A stretch of 64,000 bases of DNA, from assembly GCF_002943565.1 (NCBI RefSeq), contig NZ_PJCH01000011.1, forward strand, positions 248,001 through 312,000, in the 5' to 3' direction. Under the pieces are notes generated by a model. The model did not search any database, was not told the origin of the DNA, and worked only from the letters and a program-made list of their open reading frames with translations. Position 1 is the first letter of the stretch, and each line of letters starts with the position of its first letter. A program made the translations under genes and the position numbers. This document shows positions 34,392 through 45,300 of this stretch, one piece after another. Origin of the DNA: Hyphococcus luteus. GTDB lineage: Bacteria > Pseudomonadota > Alphaproteobacteria > Caulobacterales > Parvularculaceae.

Positions 34392-34558
34392 GGGTGCGCT
34401 CCCTTGTCTCTCTCAGGAGCCAAGATGGCGGCGGAGCGAGGCCGTTCTTCGAAGAAATTAAGGATTTATCCGGGCGCCGGCGCGCCCTATGGGGCCGGAA
34501 TGGGGCGAATGCGGCGAAATCGGGGAGATTTCAACCGCCGGGCGAACGCCGCGCCCGC

Positions 34559-35503
34559 TTACTCGGCGGGCTGGACCGCCGGCGCGTCTTTTTTGGCGGC
34601 GGGCTCGAGATTTTCCCCATGGATGCGGGCCCAGCGCTCCTTAATCATGGCCGAGGTCATGCGCGAACCGTCCGGCGACCAGCCCGGCGGGCCGAAGGTG
34701 TAGCCAACGACTTCTTTCAGGGACTTCGCCCGAAAGACGTCCTTCGCGATCCCGATCCATTCATGGAAGGAGATCACCAGCGGGTTGAAGGTGCCGAGAT
34801 TTTTGACGATGCCGTAGCGCGGCTTTTCCGACCGCTCTTCGGGAATGAAAGTGCCGAACATCCGGTCCCAGATGATCAAGATGCCCGCATAATTGGCGTC
34901 GAGATAGCGCGGATTAGTGGCGTGATGCACGCGGTGATGGCTCGGCGTGTTGAATATCCATTCGAAAGGGCCCATCCGGTCAATCAACTCCGTGTGGATC
35001 CAAAACTGGTAAAGCAGGCTAATAGCGCCGACGAAAGCGACCATCGCCGGATGAAAGCCGATAAAAACCAGGGGCGTCTTGAACAGGATCGACGCCAGAA
35101 TGTTGCCGGTCCATGTCTGCCTCAGCGCCGTGGTCAGGTTGTAATGTTGGGAGGAGTGATGGATCACATGGCTCGCCCAGAACCAGCGCCGCTCATGGCT
35201 GATCCGGTGAAACCAGTAATAACGGAAATCATCCAGCACCAGACATAGAAGAACCGCCCACCAAGTGTTCGGGATGGTCGTCAGGCGGAACTCATAAGCG
35301 GCGACGAACACGGCCCCGATAACGGCGAGCCCGCCAAGCAGCGGCGCAATCTGGCTGCCGAAGCCCATGATCAGACTGGCCGCGGAATCGCGCGCTTCAT
35401 AACGCCCCCGGCCCGTGAAGCGCGCAGTGATGATCTCGATGATCACCAACACCAGAAATGCGGGCACCGCGTAAGAGATGATATCCGGATAGTTGAAATC
35501 CAT
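34559..35503 (-). CDS. Sterol desaturase/fatty acid hydroxylase superfamily protein
   Basis: 314-residue di-iron membrane oxygenase with several transmembrane helices. The histidine boxes are HRISH, HVIHHSSQH and HHRVHH, in the usual order and spacing. Members hydroxylate or desaturate sterols, carotenoids, alkyl chains or ether lipids; the substrate here is unknown. It follows a small anchored protein by 4 bp, so they probably form one transcript. Confidence 0.92.
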   Translation of the reverse strand: MDFNYPDIISYAVPAFLVLVIIEIITARFTGRGRYEARDSAASLIMGFGSQIAPLLGGLAVIGAVFVAAYEFRLTTIPNTWWAVLLCLVLDDFRYYWFHRISHERRWFWASHVIHHSSQHYNLTTALRQTWTGNILASILFKTPLVFIGFHPAMVAFVGAISLLYQFWIHTELIDRMGPFEWIFNTPSHHRVHHATNPRYLDANYAGILIIWDRMFGTFIPEERSEKPRYGIVKNLGTFNPLVISFHEWIGIAKDVFRAKSLKEVVGYTFGPPGWSPDGSRMTSAMIKERWARIHGENLEPAAKKDAPAVQPAE

Positions 35504-35507
35504 AGGC

Positions 35508-35912
35508 CTATTTTGCCCCGGCCGGGGCCAGTTTGCGAGCCCATTCAGCAGCGCCTTCCGCCTCGATTACAAGCCGGCGCGAGCCGGGGTCGGTCTGGCG
35601 GATCACCAGCGCCCCCGCCTCCTCCGCCGCACGTACAGCTTCAGCCGGAAAACGCCGGGTCACGAGATCGATCCCAAGGCGCGAAACAAGGGCGATGTCG
35701 CCGCCCGCCCCTTCCGCCATGGCGGCGCGCCCTTCCCGGTCGATGAGCCAGCGGACGGGCCGGAAATCGGGTTCGTCGAAGGCGAGCCTTTCCGCCGCCG
35801 CCGCCTCCGTGACGGGCGCCGGGGGACTGCGAAAGAAGGCCCAGGCGACGCCCACCATCAGCGCGATCGCTGCAAGAGAAATCAGGGAATCGATAAGAAG
35901 ATTGCCGCTCAT
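35508..35912 (-). CDS. Membrane-anchored hypothetical protein
   Basis: 134 residues with an N-terminal hydrophobic anchor (about 5-27) and a soluble domain containing RPVRWLIDREGRAAMAEGAGGDIALVSRLG. No family is recognised. Directly upstream of the sterol-desaturase-like gene and 9 bp after the next small membrane protein, forming a three-gene unit. Confidence 0.75.
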   Translation of the reverse strand: MSGNLLIDSLISLAAIALMVGVAWAFFRSPPAPVTEAAAAERLAFDEPDFRPVRWLIDREGRAAMAEGAGGDIALVSRLGIDLVTRRFPAEAVRAAEEAGALVIRQTDPGSRRLVIEAEGAAEWARKLAPAGAK

Positions 35913-35921
35913 GAACCTCGA

Positions 35922-36140
35922 TCAGTCTCGCTCGCTTTGCGGTTGTTCAAGCCCGGCAGGCGCGCCCGCATGAGGCTCCGCCGCCTTCTCGAAATGGGCT
36001 CCCAGAAAATATGGCCACACAAAAAGCGCAAGCAAGCCCTTCCAGAAGCTCATTTTCAAAAAGCCGAGTGAAAACAGCCAGCCGAGAAACCACAGCATGC
36101 CAAGGCCGCTATGCTGCTCGATCCTGATCGCTTTGTTCAT
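35922..36140 (-). CDS. Small two-helix membrane protein
   Basis: 72 residues from ATG 36140, preceded by AGGGTG. Two short hydrophobic segments (GLGMLWFLGWLFSLGFL and FWKGLLALFVWPYFLG) precede a polar tail. No function is known. First gene of the unit leading to the desaturase-like enzyme. Confidence 0.7.
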   Translation of the reverse strand: MNKAIRIEQHSGLGMLWFLGWLFSLGFLKMSFWKGLLALFVWPYFLGAHFEKAAEPHAGAPAGLEQPQSERD

Positions 36141-36211
36141 GGCGCACCCTGTTTTGGCGATCCCCAAGCTTAACCGGCCGGAAGCCTTTCCATGTTGATT
36201 TAAGTCAACAT

Positions 36212-36793
36212 TTACTCAGCGCAAGGAATCCGCGTTGCGGCGAGCTTGTACTGCTTGACCCATTCGCCCCCATCATCCTTGACGTAGCTGATCCGACTCC
36301 AGTGATCTTCATCGTCAATGTGGAACGTCGCCTTGAAATCCGGCCTTTCCGGATAAACCTGCCACATGGTGAGAACGCCGTCGATCATTTTGGCGCGCAG
36401 ATCCTGCACCTGACGCCCGCTCGTTGCGACCCACATCATGTCCCATTCTTCCGCTTCCGGATCATACATGCGGACATTGATCCCGCGGGGACTGTCGGCG
36501 TCTTGCGCCGGGTCCGGATTATACCACTCATCAACCACCGCCATGCCTTCAAGGCCGTACCAGCCGTTCCAGCGCGCCGTGACGCCCGGTTTCGGCGGCG
36601 ACCAATGGCCCTCCCGCCAGGCGTGGAGATTGATCGTGTAATCGCCGATCAGAAAGGCGAACTGTTCTATCTCTTCCGGCGCCGAAGGATGCGGCGCGCC
36701 GGGCTCGCAAGCTTCAGGCGGCGCGATATCCTGCGCAGAGGCGGGCCCGGCATAAAACATGCCCGCCATCATGGCGGCAAACAGTCTTTTCAT
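36212..36793 (-). CDS. Exported protein of unknown function
   Basis: 193 residues from ATG 36793 after GGGAGAA; the longer frame to 36976 would overlap the neighbouring gene. It has a signal peptide (MKRLFAAMMAGMFYAGPASAQ). The mature part is Trp/Asp-rich, with FLIGDYTINLHAW and WNGWYGLEGMAVVDEWYNP, a pattern reminiscent of DUF1579-type lipocalin-like domains, which I cannot confirm. It is 100 bp downstream of an exported alpha/beta hydrolase. Confidence 0.75.
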   Translation of the reverse strand: MKRLFAAMMAGMFYAGPASAQDIAPPEACEPGAPHPSAPEEIEQFAFLIGDYTINLHAWREGHWSPPKPGVTARWNGWYGLEGMAVVDEWYNPDPAQDADSPRGINVRMYDPEAEEWDMMWVATSGRQVQDLRAKMIDGVLTMWQVYPERPDFKATFHIDDEDHWSRISYVKDDGGEWVKQYKLAATRIPCAE

Positions 36794-36893
36794 ATTTTTT
36801 CTCCCGATTTCAGTCCCGGAGAAAATACCGCCGCCCCGCCCCTCGGTCACGCCGCCGCTGGCGAAATCGCAATCGCAGCAACGCCAATGCGCG

Positions 36894-37970
36894 CTACTTC
36901 GTCGTCTCAAGCAGCTCTTCGAGATACGGCGCCCAGATTTTCGCGACCGTATGCGTCCCGTGGCCCCGTGTTTCATCCGTGATCGGCAGAACGATCGCCT
37001 TGCCGTTCGGGACTTTCTCGATTTCGCGCTCGAGGATTTTCAGCTCCGGCGGATTGACCTGATCGTCGGCGGAATTGATCGCGACAAGCCTCGTCTCGAT
37101 GTCACCGAGATGGGGCGCCGGATTGTAGTTTCGCGAAGCGTCGAAGGCGTAAATCGTATCATTCGGCTCGAGCGCGCTCGTATAGCGCTCCACAAGCTGA
37201 TCGAGAAACGCTTCGGCCTCTTCGCGCGTCGGCGCCTGTTTTTGATATTGCAGCGGGCTCGAAACCATGAAGATCAGCGGATACATCGCCGCCGTCATGC
37301 CGCGCATGGGCTTTTCTTTATAATCGCCGCCTTTCCACGCCGGATCGTCCATGATGGCGTCGATCACCATCTTGCGCTGCATGCGGTTGCGCCCGGCGAT
37401 TTCGACGGGAAGGCTTGCGAGCGGCATCGCGGCGTCCATGAATTCAGGATACATGTAAGCCCACATCCATGTGTGCATGCCGCCCATGGACGTCCCCATG
37501 ACGAGGCGCAGATGATCGACATCGAGCCCGCCGGTCAAAAGCGCATGCTGGGCGCGGACCATGTCTTCATAATCGTATTTCGGGAAATCCATCGCCATCC
37601 CGTCGGACGGCTTTGAGGAATCGCCATGACCGATCCCGTCCGGCAGGATGATGAAATATTCTTCCGCATCGAGAAGACCGCCCGGCTTGAAAAGGTAATC
37701 CGCAAAGATCGGGCGCAAAAGGGATGCGCCCGAACCGGTCGTGCCGTGCATAATGAGAACCGCGTTCGTCGCGCGGCCGGAGGCGTCCCGGCGCAAGGTC
37801 CCGATGGTGCGATAGTGGAGATTGAGATCCATCGTCTCGCCCGTGCCGAATGCAAAATCCTCGATGAGAAAATCGCCTTCGGCCGGCTGCGGATATGCGT
37901 CCTGCGCCGCAGCGCCGGAAAAGATGGGCGCCATCGCGACGAAGAGAACAATAAAGAACCGGATTGTCAT
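36894..37970 (-). CDS. Exported alpha/beta hydrolase, homoserine acetyltransferase-like fold
   Basis: 358 residues with an N-terminal signal peptide (MTIRFFIVLFVAMAPIFSGAAA). The nucleophile is the Ser of MGTSMGGMHTW, the acid is near NSADDQVNPPE and the His is in GHGTHTVA, the MetX-type arrangement. A periplasmic location argues against methionine synthesis, so it is probably an esterase or acyltransferase of unknown substrate. The start at 37970 is chosen for the signal peptide. Confidence 0.85.
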   Translation of the reverse strand: MTIRFFIVLFVAMAPIFSGAAAQDAYPQPAEGDFLIEDFAFGTGETMDLNLHYRTIGTLRRDASGRATNAVLIMHGTTGSGASLLRPIFADYLFKPGGLLDAEEYFIILPDGIGHGDSSKPSDGMAMDFPKYDYEDMVRAQHALLTGGLDVDHLRLVMGTSMGGMHTWMWAYMYPEFMDAAMPLASLPVEIAGRNRMQRKMVIDAIMDDPAWKGGDYKEKPMRGMTAAMYPLIFMVSSPLQYQKQAPTREEAEAFLDQLVERYTSALEPNDTIYAFDASRNYNPAPHLGDIETRLVAINSADDQVNPPELKILEREIEKVPNGKAIVLPITDETRGHGTHTVAKIWAPYLEELLETTK

Positions 37971-38042
37971 GAGCGCTCCCTTATCATTTTGCGGCAAAGC
38001 ATAGCCCAGGCCGCAAACCGCGTCACGGCGCGGATACATAAC

Positions 38043-38077
38043 AAAACGGCGCGTCCCTTTGCGGGCCCGCGCCGTTT
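38043..38077 (-). terminator. Terminator downstream of ndk
   Basis: AAACGGCGCG and CGCGCCGTTT pair across a 14-base loop, 24 bp after the ndk stop. Read on the minus strand it continues into TTTTG. Confidence 0.7.
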
Positions 38078-38100
38078 CGTTTCGTCAGCCAGCGTGCGGC

Positions 38101-38523
38101 TTAGCCGACAATCTCGTCTTTCGAGAAGAAGAACTCGATCTCCTGGGCGGCGGTGTCCGGGCCGTCGGAGCCGTGCACGGAGTTTTCGCCGATGGATTCG
38201 GCGAATTCGGCGCGGATCGTGCCCGGCGCGGCTTCGGCCGGATTGGTCGCGCCCATGATTTCGCGGTTTTTCGCGATGGCGTTTTCTCCTTCGAGCACCT
38301 GCACGACGACCGGCTCGGACATCATGAACTCGACGAGTTCGCCGAAGAACGGACGGTCTTTATGGACGGCGTAAAACCCTTCCGCCTGATCCTTGGTCAT
38401 GCGGATGCGCTTGGAGGCGACGACGCGCAAGCCGCCCTCTTCCAGCTTGGAGATGATCTTGCCGGTGATGTTCCGGCGCGTCGCGTCGGGTTTGATGATC
38501 GAAAAGGTGCGTTCGAGCGCCAT
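38101..38523 (-). CDS. ndk: Nucleoside diphosphate kinase
   Basis: 140-residue housekeeping kinase that balances NTP pools through a phosphohistidine. [15 protein letters not shown] opens the fold and the active His lies in NSVHGSDGP. Normal length. ATG at 38523 is preferred over the 25-codon upstream extension, because the family starts MALERTFSI. It is flanked by terminators on both sides. Confidence 0.98.
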   Translation of the reverse strand: MALERTFSIIKPDATRRNITGKIISKLEEGGLRVVASKRIRMTKDQAEGFYAVHKDRPFFGELVEFMMSEPVVVQVLEGENAIAKNREIMGATNPAEAAPGTIRAEFAESIGENSVHGSDGPDTAAQEIEFFFSKDEIVG

Positions 38524-38611
38524 GATGCGGGGTCCTTGAGCTTTGTGGAAAAAATCCGATTCGGGCGGGTTCCTAGCAACGCTTTTGCGGTGCGGCAAGC
38601 CTTAAAGGAAA

Positions 38612-38633
38612 AGGGCGGCCGAAAGGCCGCCCT
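38612..38633 (-). terminator. Rho-independent terminator after the FadJ-like gene
   Basis: A 9-bp stem AGGGCGGCC/GGCCGCCCT with a 4-base loop. On the minus strand it is followed by TTTTCCTTT. It lies 29 bp after the stop. Confidence 0.85.
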
Positions 38634-38662
38634 CTTAACGAATATTATGTTTTGGCGACGGG

Positions 38663-40864
38663 TCAAGCCGCCTTTTTGTAGAGCTTGTCGCCAGCTTTCG
38701 CCATCTCGCGGAAGCTCTCCGGCGGGTTGAAACGGGAGCCGTATTTCTGAGCGAGGCTTTCGGCCTTCCTGACAAACGTCTCGACCCCGATCGTGTCGAT
38801 ATGGCTCATGGGCCCGCCGGTCCAGGGCGCAAAGCCCCAGCCGAAAATCGCGCCGAGATCGGCCGACTGCGGATCGGAAACGATGCCTTCGGCGTAGCAT
38901 TGCGCCGCCGGAATAAGCTGGGCGTAAAGCAGGCGCTCCTTGGCTTCGTCGAGCGAAGGCTGCTCCGCCGCGACTGGGAAATATTCCGAAAGGCCGGCCC
39001 AGAGATGTTTCTTGCCGCCTTCGGGATATTCATAAAACCCGCCGCCGGATTTGCGGCCCTTGCGCCCGAGGTCTTCCACCATCTTCACGAGAAGGTCCTC
39101 GACGCCTGTGGGCTTGTAGTCGTCACCGAGTTCTTTCTTGGTGGAGTTCATGATGCGAAGCCCGAGCTCCAGCGAGGTCTCGTCGGTGAGCGCCAGCGGG
39201 CCCACGGGCATGCCCAGCGACTTCGCGGCGTTTTCGATGAGCGCCGGTTTGATCCCTTCGGCGACCATGAGCATCGCCTCGTTCAAGTAAGGCGGCACGA
39301 CGCGGTTGGTGTAAAAGCCGCGCGTGTCCTTGACGACAATCGGCGTCTTCTTGATGAGGCGCACATAATCGAGCGCGGTCGCGAGCGCTTTGTCGCCGGT
39401 TTTACCGCCGGGAATGATTTCAACGAGCGGCATCTTGTCGACGGGCGAGAAAAAGTGAATGCCGATGAACTGGTCCGGGCGTTCGGAATGTTTGGCGAGC
39501 CCCGTGATCGGCAGGGTCGAGGTGTTCGAAGCGAAGATGACGTCCTTGCCAATCACCGCTTCGGTTTTCTTGATGACGTCGGCCTTGACGTCGGGGTCCT
39601 CGAACACCGCCTCGATAATGAGATCGACGTCTTTGAGATCGTCATAATCCGTCGTCGGCGTGATCCGCGCCAGCAGCTCTTCGCCTTTTTCCTTCGTCAC
39701 CTTGCCGCGCGACACGCCTTTTTCGACGATCTTTTGCGAATAGCCCTTGCCTTTTTCGGCGTATTCGAGGTCGCGGTCGATCAATACGACGTCCGCGCCG
39801 CCTTTGGCGGTCACATAAGCAATGCCGGCGCCCATCATGCCGGCGCCGAGAACGCCGACCTTCTTGATCTCAGACGGCGGGACGTCTTTCGGGCGTTGTT
39901 CACCCTTCTCCGCCGCCTGCTTGTTGATGAACAGGGTGCGGATCATGTTGCGGGTCTGGTCGCTCGACAAAAGCTTCAGGAAATATTTCGACTCGACGCG
40001 GATCGCCGTGTCCATAGGCACGATCGAACCTTCATACATGCAGGAAAGGATATACTGCACGGCCGGGTAATTGTGCTGGGTCTGCTTTTGCGCCATGGCG
40101 TTGGCGCCGATGAAGAACTGCACGGCCCGCGGATCCATGGCGCCGCCGCCGCCCGGGAACTTGAAGCCTTTCTTGTCCCAGGGCTGCGTGGTTTTGGGAT
40201 TGGCCTTCACCCATTCCTTCGCCTTGACGACGATGTCGTCTGCGGGAACGACCTCCTGAACAATGCCTTGCGCTTTCGCGGTCGCGGGATCGATGGGTTT
40301 TCCTTGCGTGGCCATCATCGCGGCGTTCTGAAGGCCGGCGAGACGCGGCAAACGCTGGGTGCCGCCGCCGCCGGGCAAAAGCCCGACCTGCACTTCCGGC
40401 ACGCCGAGCTGGATTTTCGGGTTGTCCGCAACGACGCGGTGATGGCAGGCGAGCACAAGCTCAAGCCCGCCGCCGAGCGCAAGGCCGTTCACCGCCGCCG
40501 CGACCGGCTTGGCGTGCGCTTCGCCCTTCTGCAGCGCTTTCGCCGGGTGACCGCCGGTTTCCAGCTTGCGCAGCGTGGCGTTGAGCGCAAAGGCCGATTC
40601 AAACTGTTCCTTTTTGCTGGCGCCGCCGCCCATGCCGCCGCCGCCGAGCATGTTGAGATCGGCGCCGGCCAGGAACCCCGAGGGTTTGCCCGAGGTGATC
40701 ACCGCGCCTTTCACATTCTCGTCGGCGATGAAGGCGTCGACCCATTTGGCGAAATCCTCCATCAAATCCGCATCCCAGACATTCATGGATTTTCCGGGAA
40801 GATCGATTGTGACGAGCGCGATGCCGTCGCCGTCAACGTCAACATTCATTGCTTTGTAGGTCAT
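38663..40864 (-). CDS. fadJ: Bifunctional enoyl-CoA hydratase/3-hydroxyacyl-CoA dehydrogenase (FadJ-like)
   Basis: 733-residue fusion for the two central beta-oxidation steps. The N-terminal crotonase domain (VAAAVNGLALGGGLELVLACH, GLLPGGGGTQRL) is followed by a 3-hydroxyacyl-CoA dehydrogenase Rossmann domain (VGVLGAGMMGAGIAY) with the catalytic segment IGIHFFSPVDKMPLVEII. The ATG at 40864 gives MTYKAMNVDVDGDG. The thiolase gene ends 28 bp upstream on the same strand, making a standard thiolase-hydratase/dehydrogenase pair. Confidence 0.94.
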   Translation of the reverse strand: MTYKAMNVDVDGDGIALVTIDLPGKSMNVWDADLMEDFAKWVDAFIADENVKGAVITSGKPSGFLAGADLNMLGGGGMGGGASKKEQFESAFALNATLRKLETGGHPAKALQKGEAHAKPVAAAVNGLALGGGLELVLACHHRVVADNPKIQLGVPEVQVGLLPGGGGTQRLPRLAGLQNAAMMATQGKPIDPATAKAQGIVQEVVPADDIVVKAKEWVKANPKTTQPWDKKGFKFPGGGGAMDPRAVQFFIGANAMAQKQTQHNYPAVQYILSCMYEGSIVPMDTAIRVESKYFLKLLSSDQTRNMIRTLFINKQAAEKGEQRPKDVPPSEIKKVGVLGAGMMGAGIAYVTAKGGADVVLIDRDLEYAEKGKGYSQKIVEKGVSRGKVTKEKGEELLARITPTTDYDDLKDVDLIIEAVFEDPDVKADVIKKTEAVIGKDVIFASNTSTLPITGLAKHSERPDQFIGIHFFSPVDKMPLVEIIPGGKTGDKALATALDYVRLIKKTPIVVKDTRGFYTNRVVPPYLNEAMLMVAEGIKPALIENAAKSLGMPVGPLALTDETSLELGLRIMNSTKKELGDDYKPTGVEDLLVKMVEDLGRKGRKSGGGFYEYPEGGKKHLWAGLSEYFPVAAEQPSLDEAKERLLYAQLIPAAQCYAEGIVSDPQSADLGAIFGWGFAPWTGGPMSHIDTIGVETFVRKAESLAQKYGSRFNPPESFREMAKAGDKLYKKAA

Positions 40865-40892
40865 TGTCCGTATCCGTCCTGAATTCTTCTGG

Positions 40893-42101
40893 TTAAACGC
40901 GCTCGATGATCGTCGCCGTGCCCATGCCGGCGCCGATGCACAGCGTGATGAGCGCCGTTTCCTTGCCGGAGCGTTCGAGCTCATCGACCATGGTGCCGAG
41001 GATCATGGCCCCGGTGGCGCCCAGCGGATGGCCCATGGCGATGGCGCCGCCGTTTACATTGATGTCGGAATGATCGATGTCGAGCGCCTGCATGAAGCGC
41101 AGGACAACGGAAGCGAACGCTTCGTTCAGCTCCCAGATATCGATGTCCTTTTTATCCATGCCGGCGCGTTTCAGGGCCTTTTGCGCGGCGAATTCGGGTC
41201 CGGTGAGCATGATCGTCGGCTCGGACCCGATTGACGCCGCGGCTCTGATCCGCGCCCGGGGTTTCAACCCCAGCTTCTTGCCGATTTCTTCATTGCCGAT
41301 CAGCACCGCCGCGGCGCCGTCGACAATGCCGGACGAGTTGCCGGCGTGATGGACATGGTTGATCTTTTCAAGCTCGGGATATCTTTGCGTCGCCACGGCG
41401 TCGAAACCGGGAAAGTCGCCGAGTGCGGCGAAAGACGGGTTGAGCGCGCCGAGCGACTGCATGTCGGTGTTGGCCCGCACTGTCTCGTCATGATCGAGCA
41501 GCACCTCGCCGATGACGTCCTTCACCGGCATGATGGATTTGGAAAAACGGTTTTCCTTCCAGCTTTGCGCGGCGCGTTTCTGGCTTTCGACCGCATAGGC
41601 GTCCACATCGTCGCGGGAGAAGCCGTATTTCGTCGCGATGAGATCGGCGGAGATGCCCTGCGGCACGAAATAGGTCTTGAAGGCCGTCGCCGGGTCCGTG
41701 GGCCAGGCCCCGCCGTCGGAGCCCATGGGCACGCGGCTCATCGATTCGACGCCGCCGCCGATGGTGAGGTCGGCTTCGCCGGCTTTCACCTTCGCCGCGG
41801 CGATATTGATCGCTTCGAGGCCGGAGGCGCAGAAACGATTCACCTGGATGCCCGAGGTGGTTTCCGGATAGCCGGCGTTCAAGACCGCCGTGCGCGTGAC
41901 CACCGCGCCCTGTTCGCCTACCGGCGAGACGCAGCCAAGGGCGACGTCCTCGATCTCTCCGGCGTCGATTTCGTTGCGGTCGCGCACCGCCTGGAGCACT
42001 TGCGTCGCCAGTTCGACCGGCGTCACCTCATGGAGGGAGCCGTCCGCCTTGCCCTTGCCGCGCGGCGTGCGGACTGCGTCATAAATATAGGCTTCGGTCA
42101 T
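40893..42101 (-). CDS. Acetyl-CoA C-acyltransferase (thiolase)
   Basis: 402-residue thiolase. The acyl-binding Cys is C91 in [11 protein letters not shown], with GHPLGATGA and the second cysteine in [10 protein letters not shown]. Its pairing with the FadJ-like gene points to 3-ketoacyl-CoA thiolysis in beta-oxidation rather than biosynthesis, and it could also serve aromatic side-chain oxidation. The start at ATG 42101 is the usual [13 protein letters not shown]. Divergent from putA. Confidence 0.93.
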   Translation of the reverse strand: MTEAYIYDAVRTPRGKGKADGSLHEVTPVELATQVLQAVRDRNEIDAGEIEDVALGCVSPVGEQGAVVTRTAVLNAGYPETTSGIQVNRFCASGLEAINIAAAKVKAGEADLTIGGGVESMSRVPMGSDGGAWPTDPATAFKTYFVPQGISADLIATKYGFSRDDVDAYAVESQKRAAQSWKENRFSKSIMPVKDVIGEVLLDHDETVRANTDMQSLGALNPSFAALGDFPGFDAVATQRYPELEKINHVHHAGNSSGIVDGAAAVLIGNEEIGKKLGLKPRARIRAAASIGSEPTIMLTGPEFAAQKALKRAGMDKKDIDIWELNEAFASVVLRFMQALDIDHSDINVNGGAIAMGHPLGATGAMILGTMVDELERSGKETALITLCIGAGMGTATIIERV

Positions 42102-42306
42102 TAGGGGCGTCCTTTCGGCCTTAAAGGTCTTGTCATCGTCAAACGCTTCGCCCGCGCGCCTCAAATCGCGGGGCTCGCCTCGTAGTTAGAACCCGCTGAG
42201 GACGCTGGCAATGGCGCAATGCAGCAAGGTTTGCGGCCTTCCTTCCCGGCATTCCCTTGGCTTTCGGGATGCGGTAAGCGGGACCAAACCGTCTCATAAG
42301 GCTGTG

Positions 42307-45300
42307 ATGTCCCAAAACGCTCCATTAGCGCCCCTGCGCGCCCGTATTCGTGATCACTATCTTGCTCCCGAAGACATGCTGTTCCCGGCGCTCGCCGCTG
42401 CTGCGGGCCTTGACGACGCGACCCGCGACGAAGCCCAGGCCCGCGCGGCGGATTTCGTGCGCGCCGCCCGGGCGAATGCGGAGCGCTCGGGGCTGATCGA
42501 CAAATTCCTGCAGGAATACGGGCTGTCGACGGCTGAAGGGGTGACCCTGATGCGCCTTGCCGAGGCGCTGCTTAGAACCCCGGACGCGACGACCGCCGAC
42601 AGCCTCATCGAGGACAAGATCGAGGCCGGCGACTGGGGCGCGCACAAAGGCAAGAGCCCTTTCCCGCTGGTCAATTTCTCGACCCGGGCCTTGATGCTCA
42701 CCGCCTCCTGGCTCGACGAGATCGAGGCGAAAGATCCCTTAGGCCGCATGGCCAAGGCGACGAAAGACGCCCTCGACCGGCTGGGCGAGCCGGTGATCCG
42801 CGCCTCGGTGGCGCAGGCCATGCGCATCATGGGCGAGCATTTCGTGCTCGGCGAAACGATCGAGTCCGCCCTGAAACGCGCCCGGCGTTTTGAAGACAAG
42901 GGTTATGTCTTCTCCTACGACATGCTTGGCGAAGCGGCGCACACCGACGCCGATGCGCTGAAATATTTCGACGATTACAAAACCGCCATCGCGGCGATCG
43001 CCAAACATTCAAAACACGACTACGCCCCGGCCAATCCCGGCATCTCGGTGAAGCTTTCGGCGCTGCATCCGCGATATGAATACGGCAAGAAGACGCGCGT
43101 CCTTTCCGAACTCGGGGGCCGGGTGTGCGACCTCGCCATCGAAGCCAAAGCCGCCAATATGGGGTTTAATATTGACGCGGAAGAAGCCGACCGCCTCGAT
43201 CTCTCCCTCGACATTATTGAGCAGTTGATGCGCGACCCGGCGCTTGACGGCTGGGATGGCTTCGGCGTCGTCGTGCAGGCCTATCAGCGCCGGGCGCCTT
43301 ACGTCCTCGACTGGCTCGCGGCGCTGACGCGCGAAACCGGCCGGCGGATCACGGTCCGCCTCGTCAAGGGCGCCTATTGGGATTCCGAAATCAAACGCGC
43401 GCAGATGATGGGGCTTGAAAGCTATCCCGTCTTCACGCGGAAAGCGCTCACCGATGTGAGCTACCTCGCCTGCGCGCGCAAACTCTTCGACAATATCGAC
43501 GTCTTCTTCCCGCAATTCGCCACCCACAATGCGCTCTCCGCCGCGATGGTGCAGAAAATGGCGGGCGCGCATAAAGATTACGAGCTGCAGCGTCTTTACG
43601 GCATGGGCGAGGCGCTGCATGACAGCCTGATTGAGACCGGCGCACGCTCGCGCATCTATGCGCCGGTGGGCGGGCACCGGGAGCTGTTGCCCTATCTTGT
43701 ACGCCGGCTTCTTGAAAACGGCGCCAATTCCTCCTTCGTCAATCAGCTCATCGATCCGGATTTGTCTGTAGACGACGTGGTCGCTGATCCGCTGGAAGAG
43801 ATCGCCGGCCTTTCCGCTTACGCCAATCCGCATATTCCGGCGCCGCGCGACACGCTCGGCGGCGAACGCCTTGCCGCGAAAGGCTGGGACGAGACGCACC
43901 CGCCGACCGCCGAGCAGATGTCGCCAGCGGCGCGCAGTATGCTGGCGCCAGTGGAGGCGCAACCGATCGTCAATGGCGAAACGCTCTCCGGCGCGCGCGT
44001 GTCAGTAACCAACCCCGCTTTCGAAAACGATCCCGTGGGCGCCGTTCACAACGCCGGCGAAGCCGATGTCGACGCGGCTTGCGACGCCGCCGCTGGTTAC
44101 GCGAAAGACTGGGCTGCAACGCCCGCGGCGGAGCGCGCCGCGCCTCTCCGCCGCGCCGCGGACATGCTTGAAGACCGCGGCGAGCATTTCATGGCCCTCG
44201 CCATCTATGAGGCGGGCAAGACCTGGCCCGACGCCATCGCCGAAGTGCGCGAGGCCGTGGACTTTTTGCGGTATTACGCCGACCGCAGCGAAGAACTCCC
44301 CGGCGCGCCGCTGGGCGTCGTCGCCTGCATTTCGCCCTGGAACTTTCCCCTGGCGATTTTCCTCGGCCAGGTGAGCGCCAGTCTTGCCGCCGGGAATTGC
44401 GTCATCGCCAAGCCCGCCGAACAGACGCCGCTGATCGCTTTCGAGGCCGTGAAGCTCTTGCACGAGGCGGGCGTGCCGGCGGGCGCGCTGCATTACCTCC
44501 CGGGCGACGGGCCGTCGGTGGGCGCGCCGCTGGCCACGCACCCGCATGTCGCCGGCGTCGTCTTCACTGGCTCCATCGAGGTCGCGCATATCATCAAGAA
44601 AAGCCTCGTCGCCGCCGGCAAGCCCGATGCGGCGCTGATCGCCGAGACCGGCGGGATCAATGCGATGATCGTCGATTCCACCGCGCTCCTCGAACAGGCG
44701 GTGATGGACGTCGTCTCGTCGGCTTTCCAGAGCGCGGGCCAGCGATGCTCCGCCTGCCGAGTCGTCTGCGTGCAGGAAGACGTCGCTGAGCGTTTCAACG
44801 AAATGCTGGCCGGCGCAATGGCCGAACTCGCCGTGGGCGATCCGGCTGAACTTTACACCGATGTCGGCCCCGTCATCGACGAAGAGGCGCGCGAGACAAT
44901 CCAGCACTATGCCGACCATATGAAATTTGAGGCGACGCCGGTCGCCTTTGCGCCGGAGCCCGATCATGGCGTCAGCGGAACCTTCGTCAGGCCCGCGGCC
45001 TTCGAGATCCGCAAGCTGTCCGATCTGAAGCGCGAGATTTTCGGGCCGGTCCTGCATGTCCTGCGCTTTAACGGCGACAAGCTCGACGGGCTCGTCGACG
45101 ACATCAACGCGCTCGGCTACGGCCTCACCATGGGCGTTCACACGCGCATCGACGAAACCATGGAGCGCGTGGCGCGCCGGGCCCGCATCGGCAATGTCTA
45201 TGTAAACCGCAACCAGATCGGCGCCGTTGTCGGCGTGCAGCCTTTCGGCGGCGAAGGGCTTTCCGGCACGGGGCCGAAAGCCGGCGGCCCGCATTATCTT

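Noticed and set aside
36193-36210. TGTTGA-TTTAAG-TCAACA outside the island
   Set aside because: Same half-sites as the putative MarR operator but with a 6-base spacer, and it lies downstream of a stop codon rather than at a promoter. Probably a hairpin.
38801-40882. 693-codon open frame antisense to the FadJ-like gene
   Set aside because: GC-rich third positions leave stop-free antisense frames throughout the window. The product is His/Arg-rich with no recognisable domain, and the minus-strand gene is clear.
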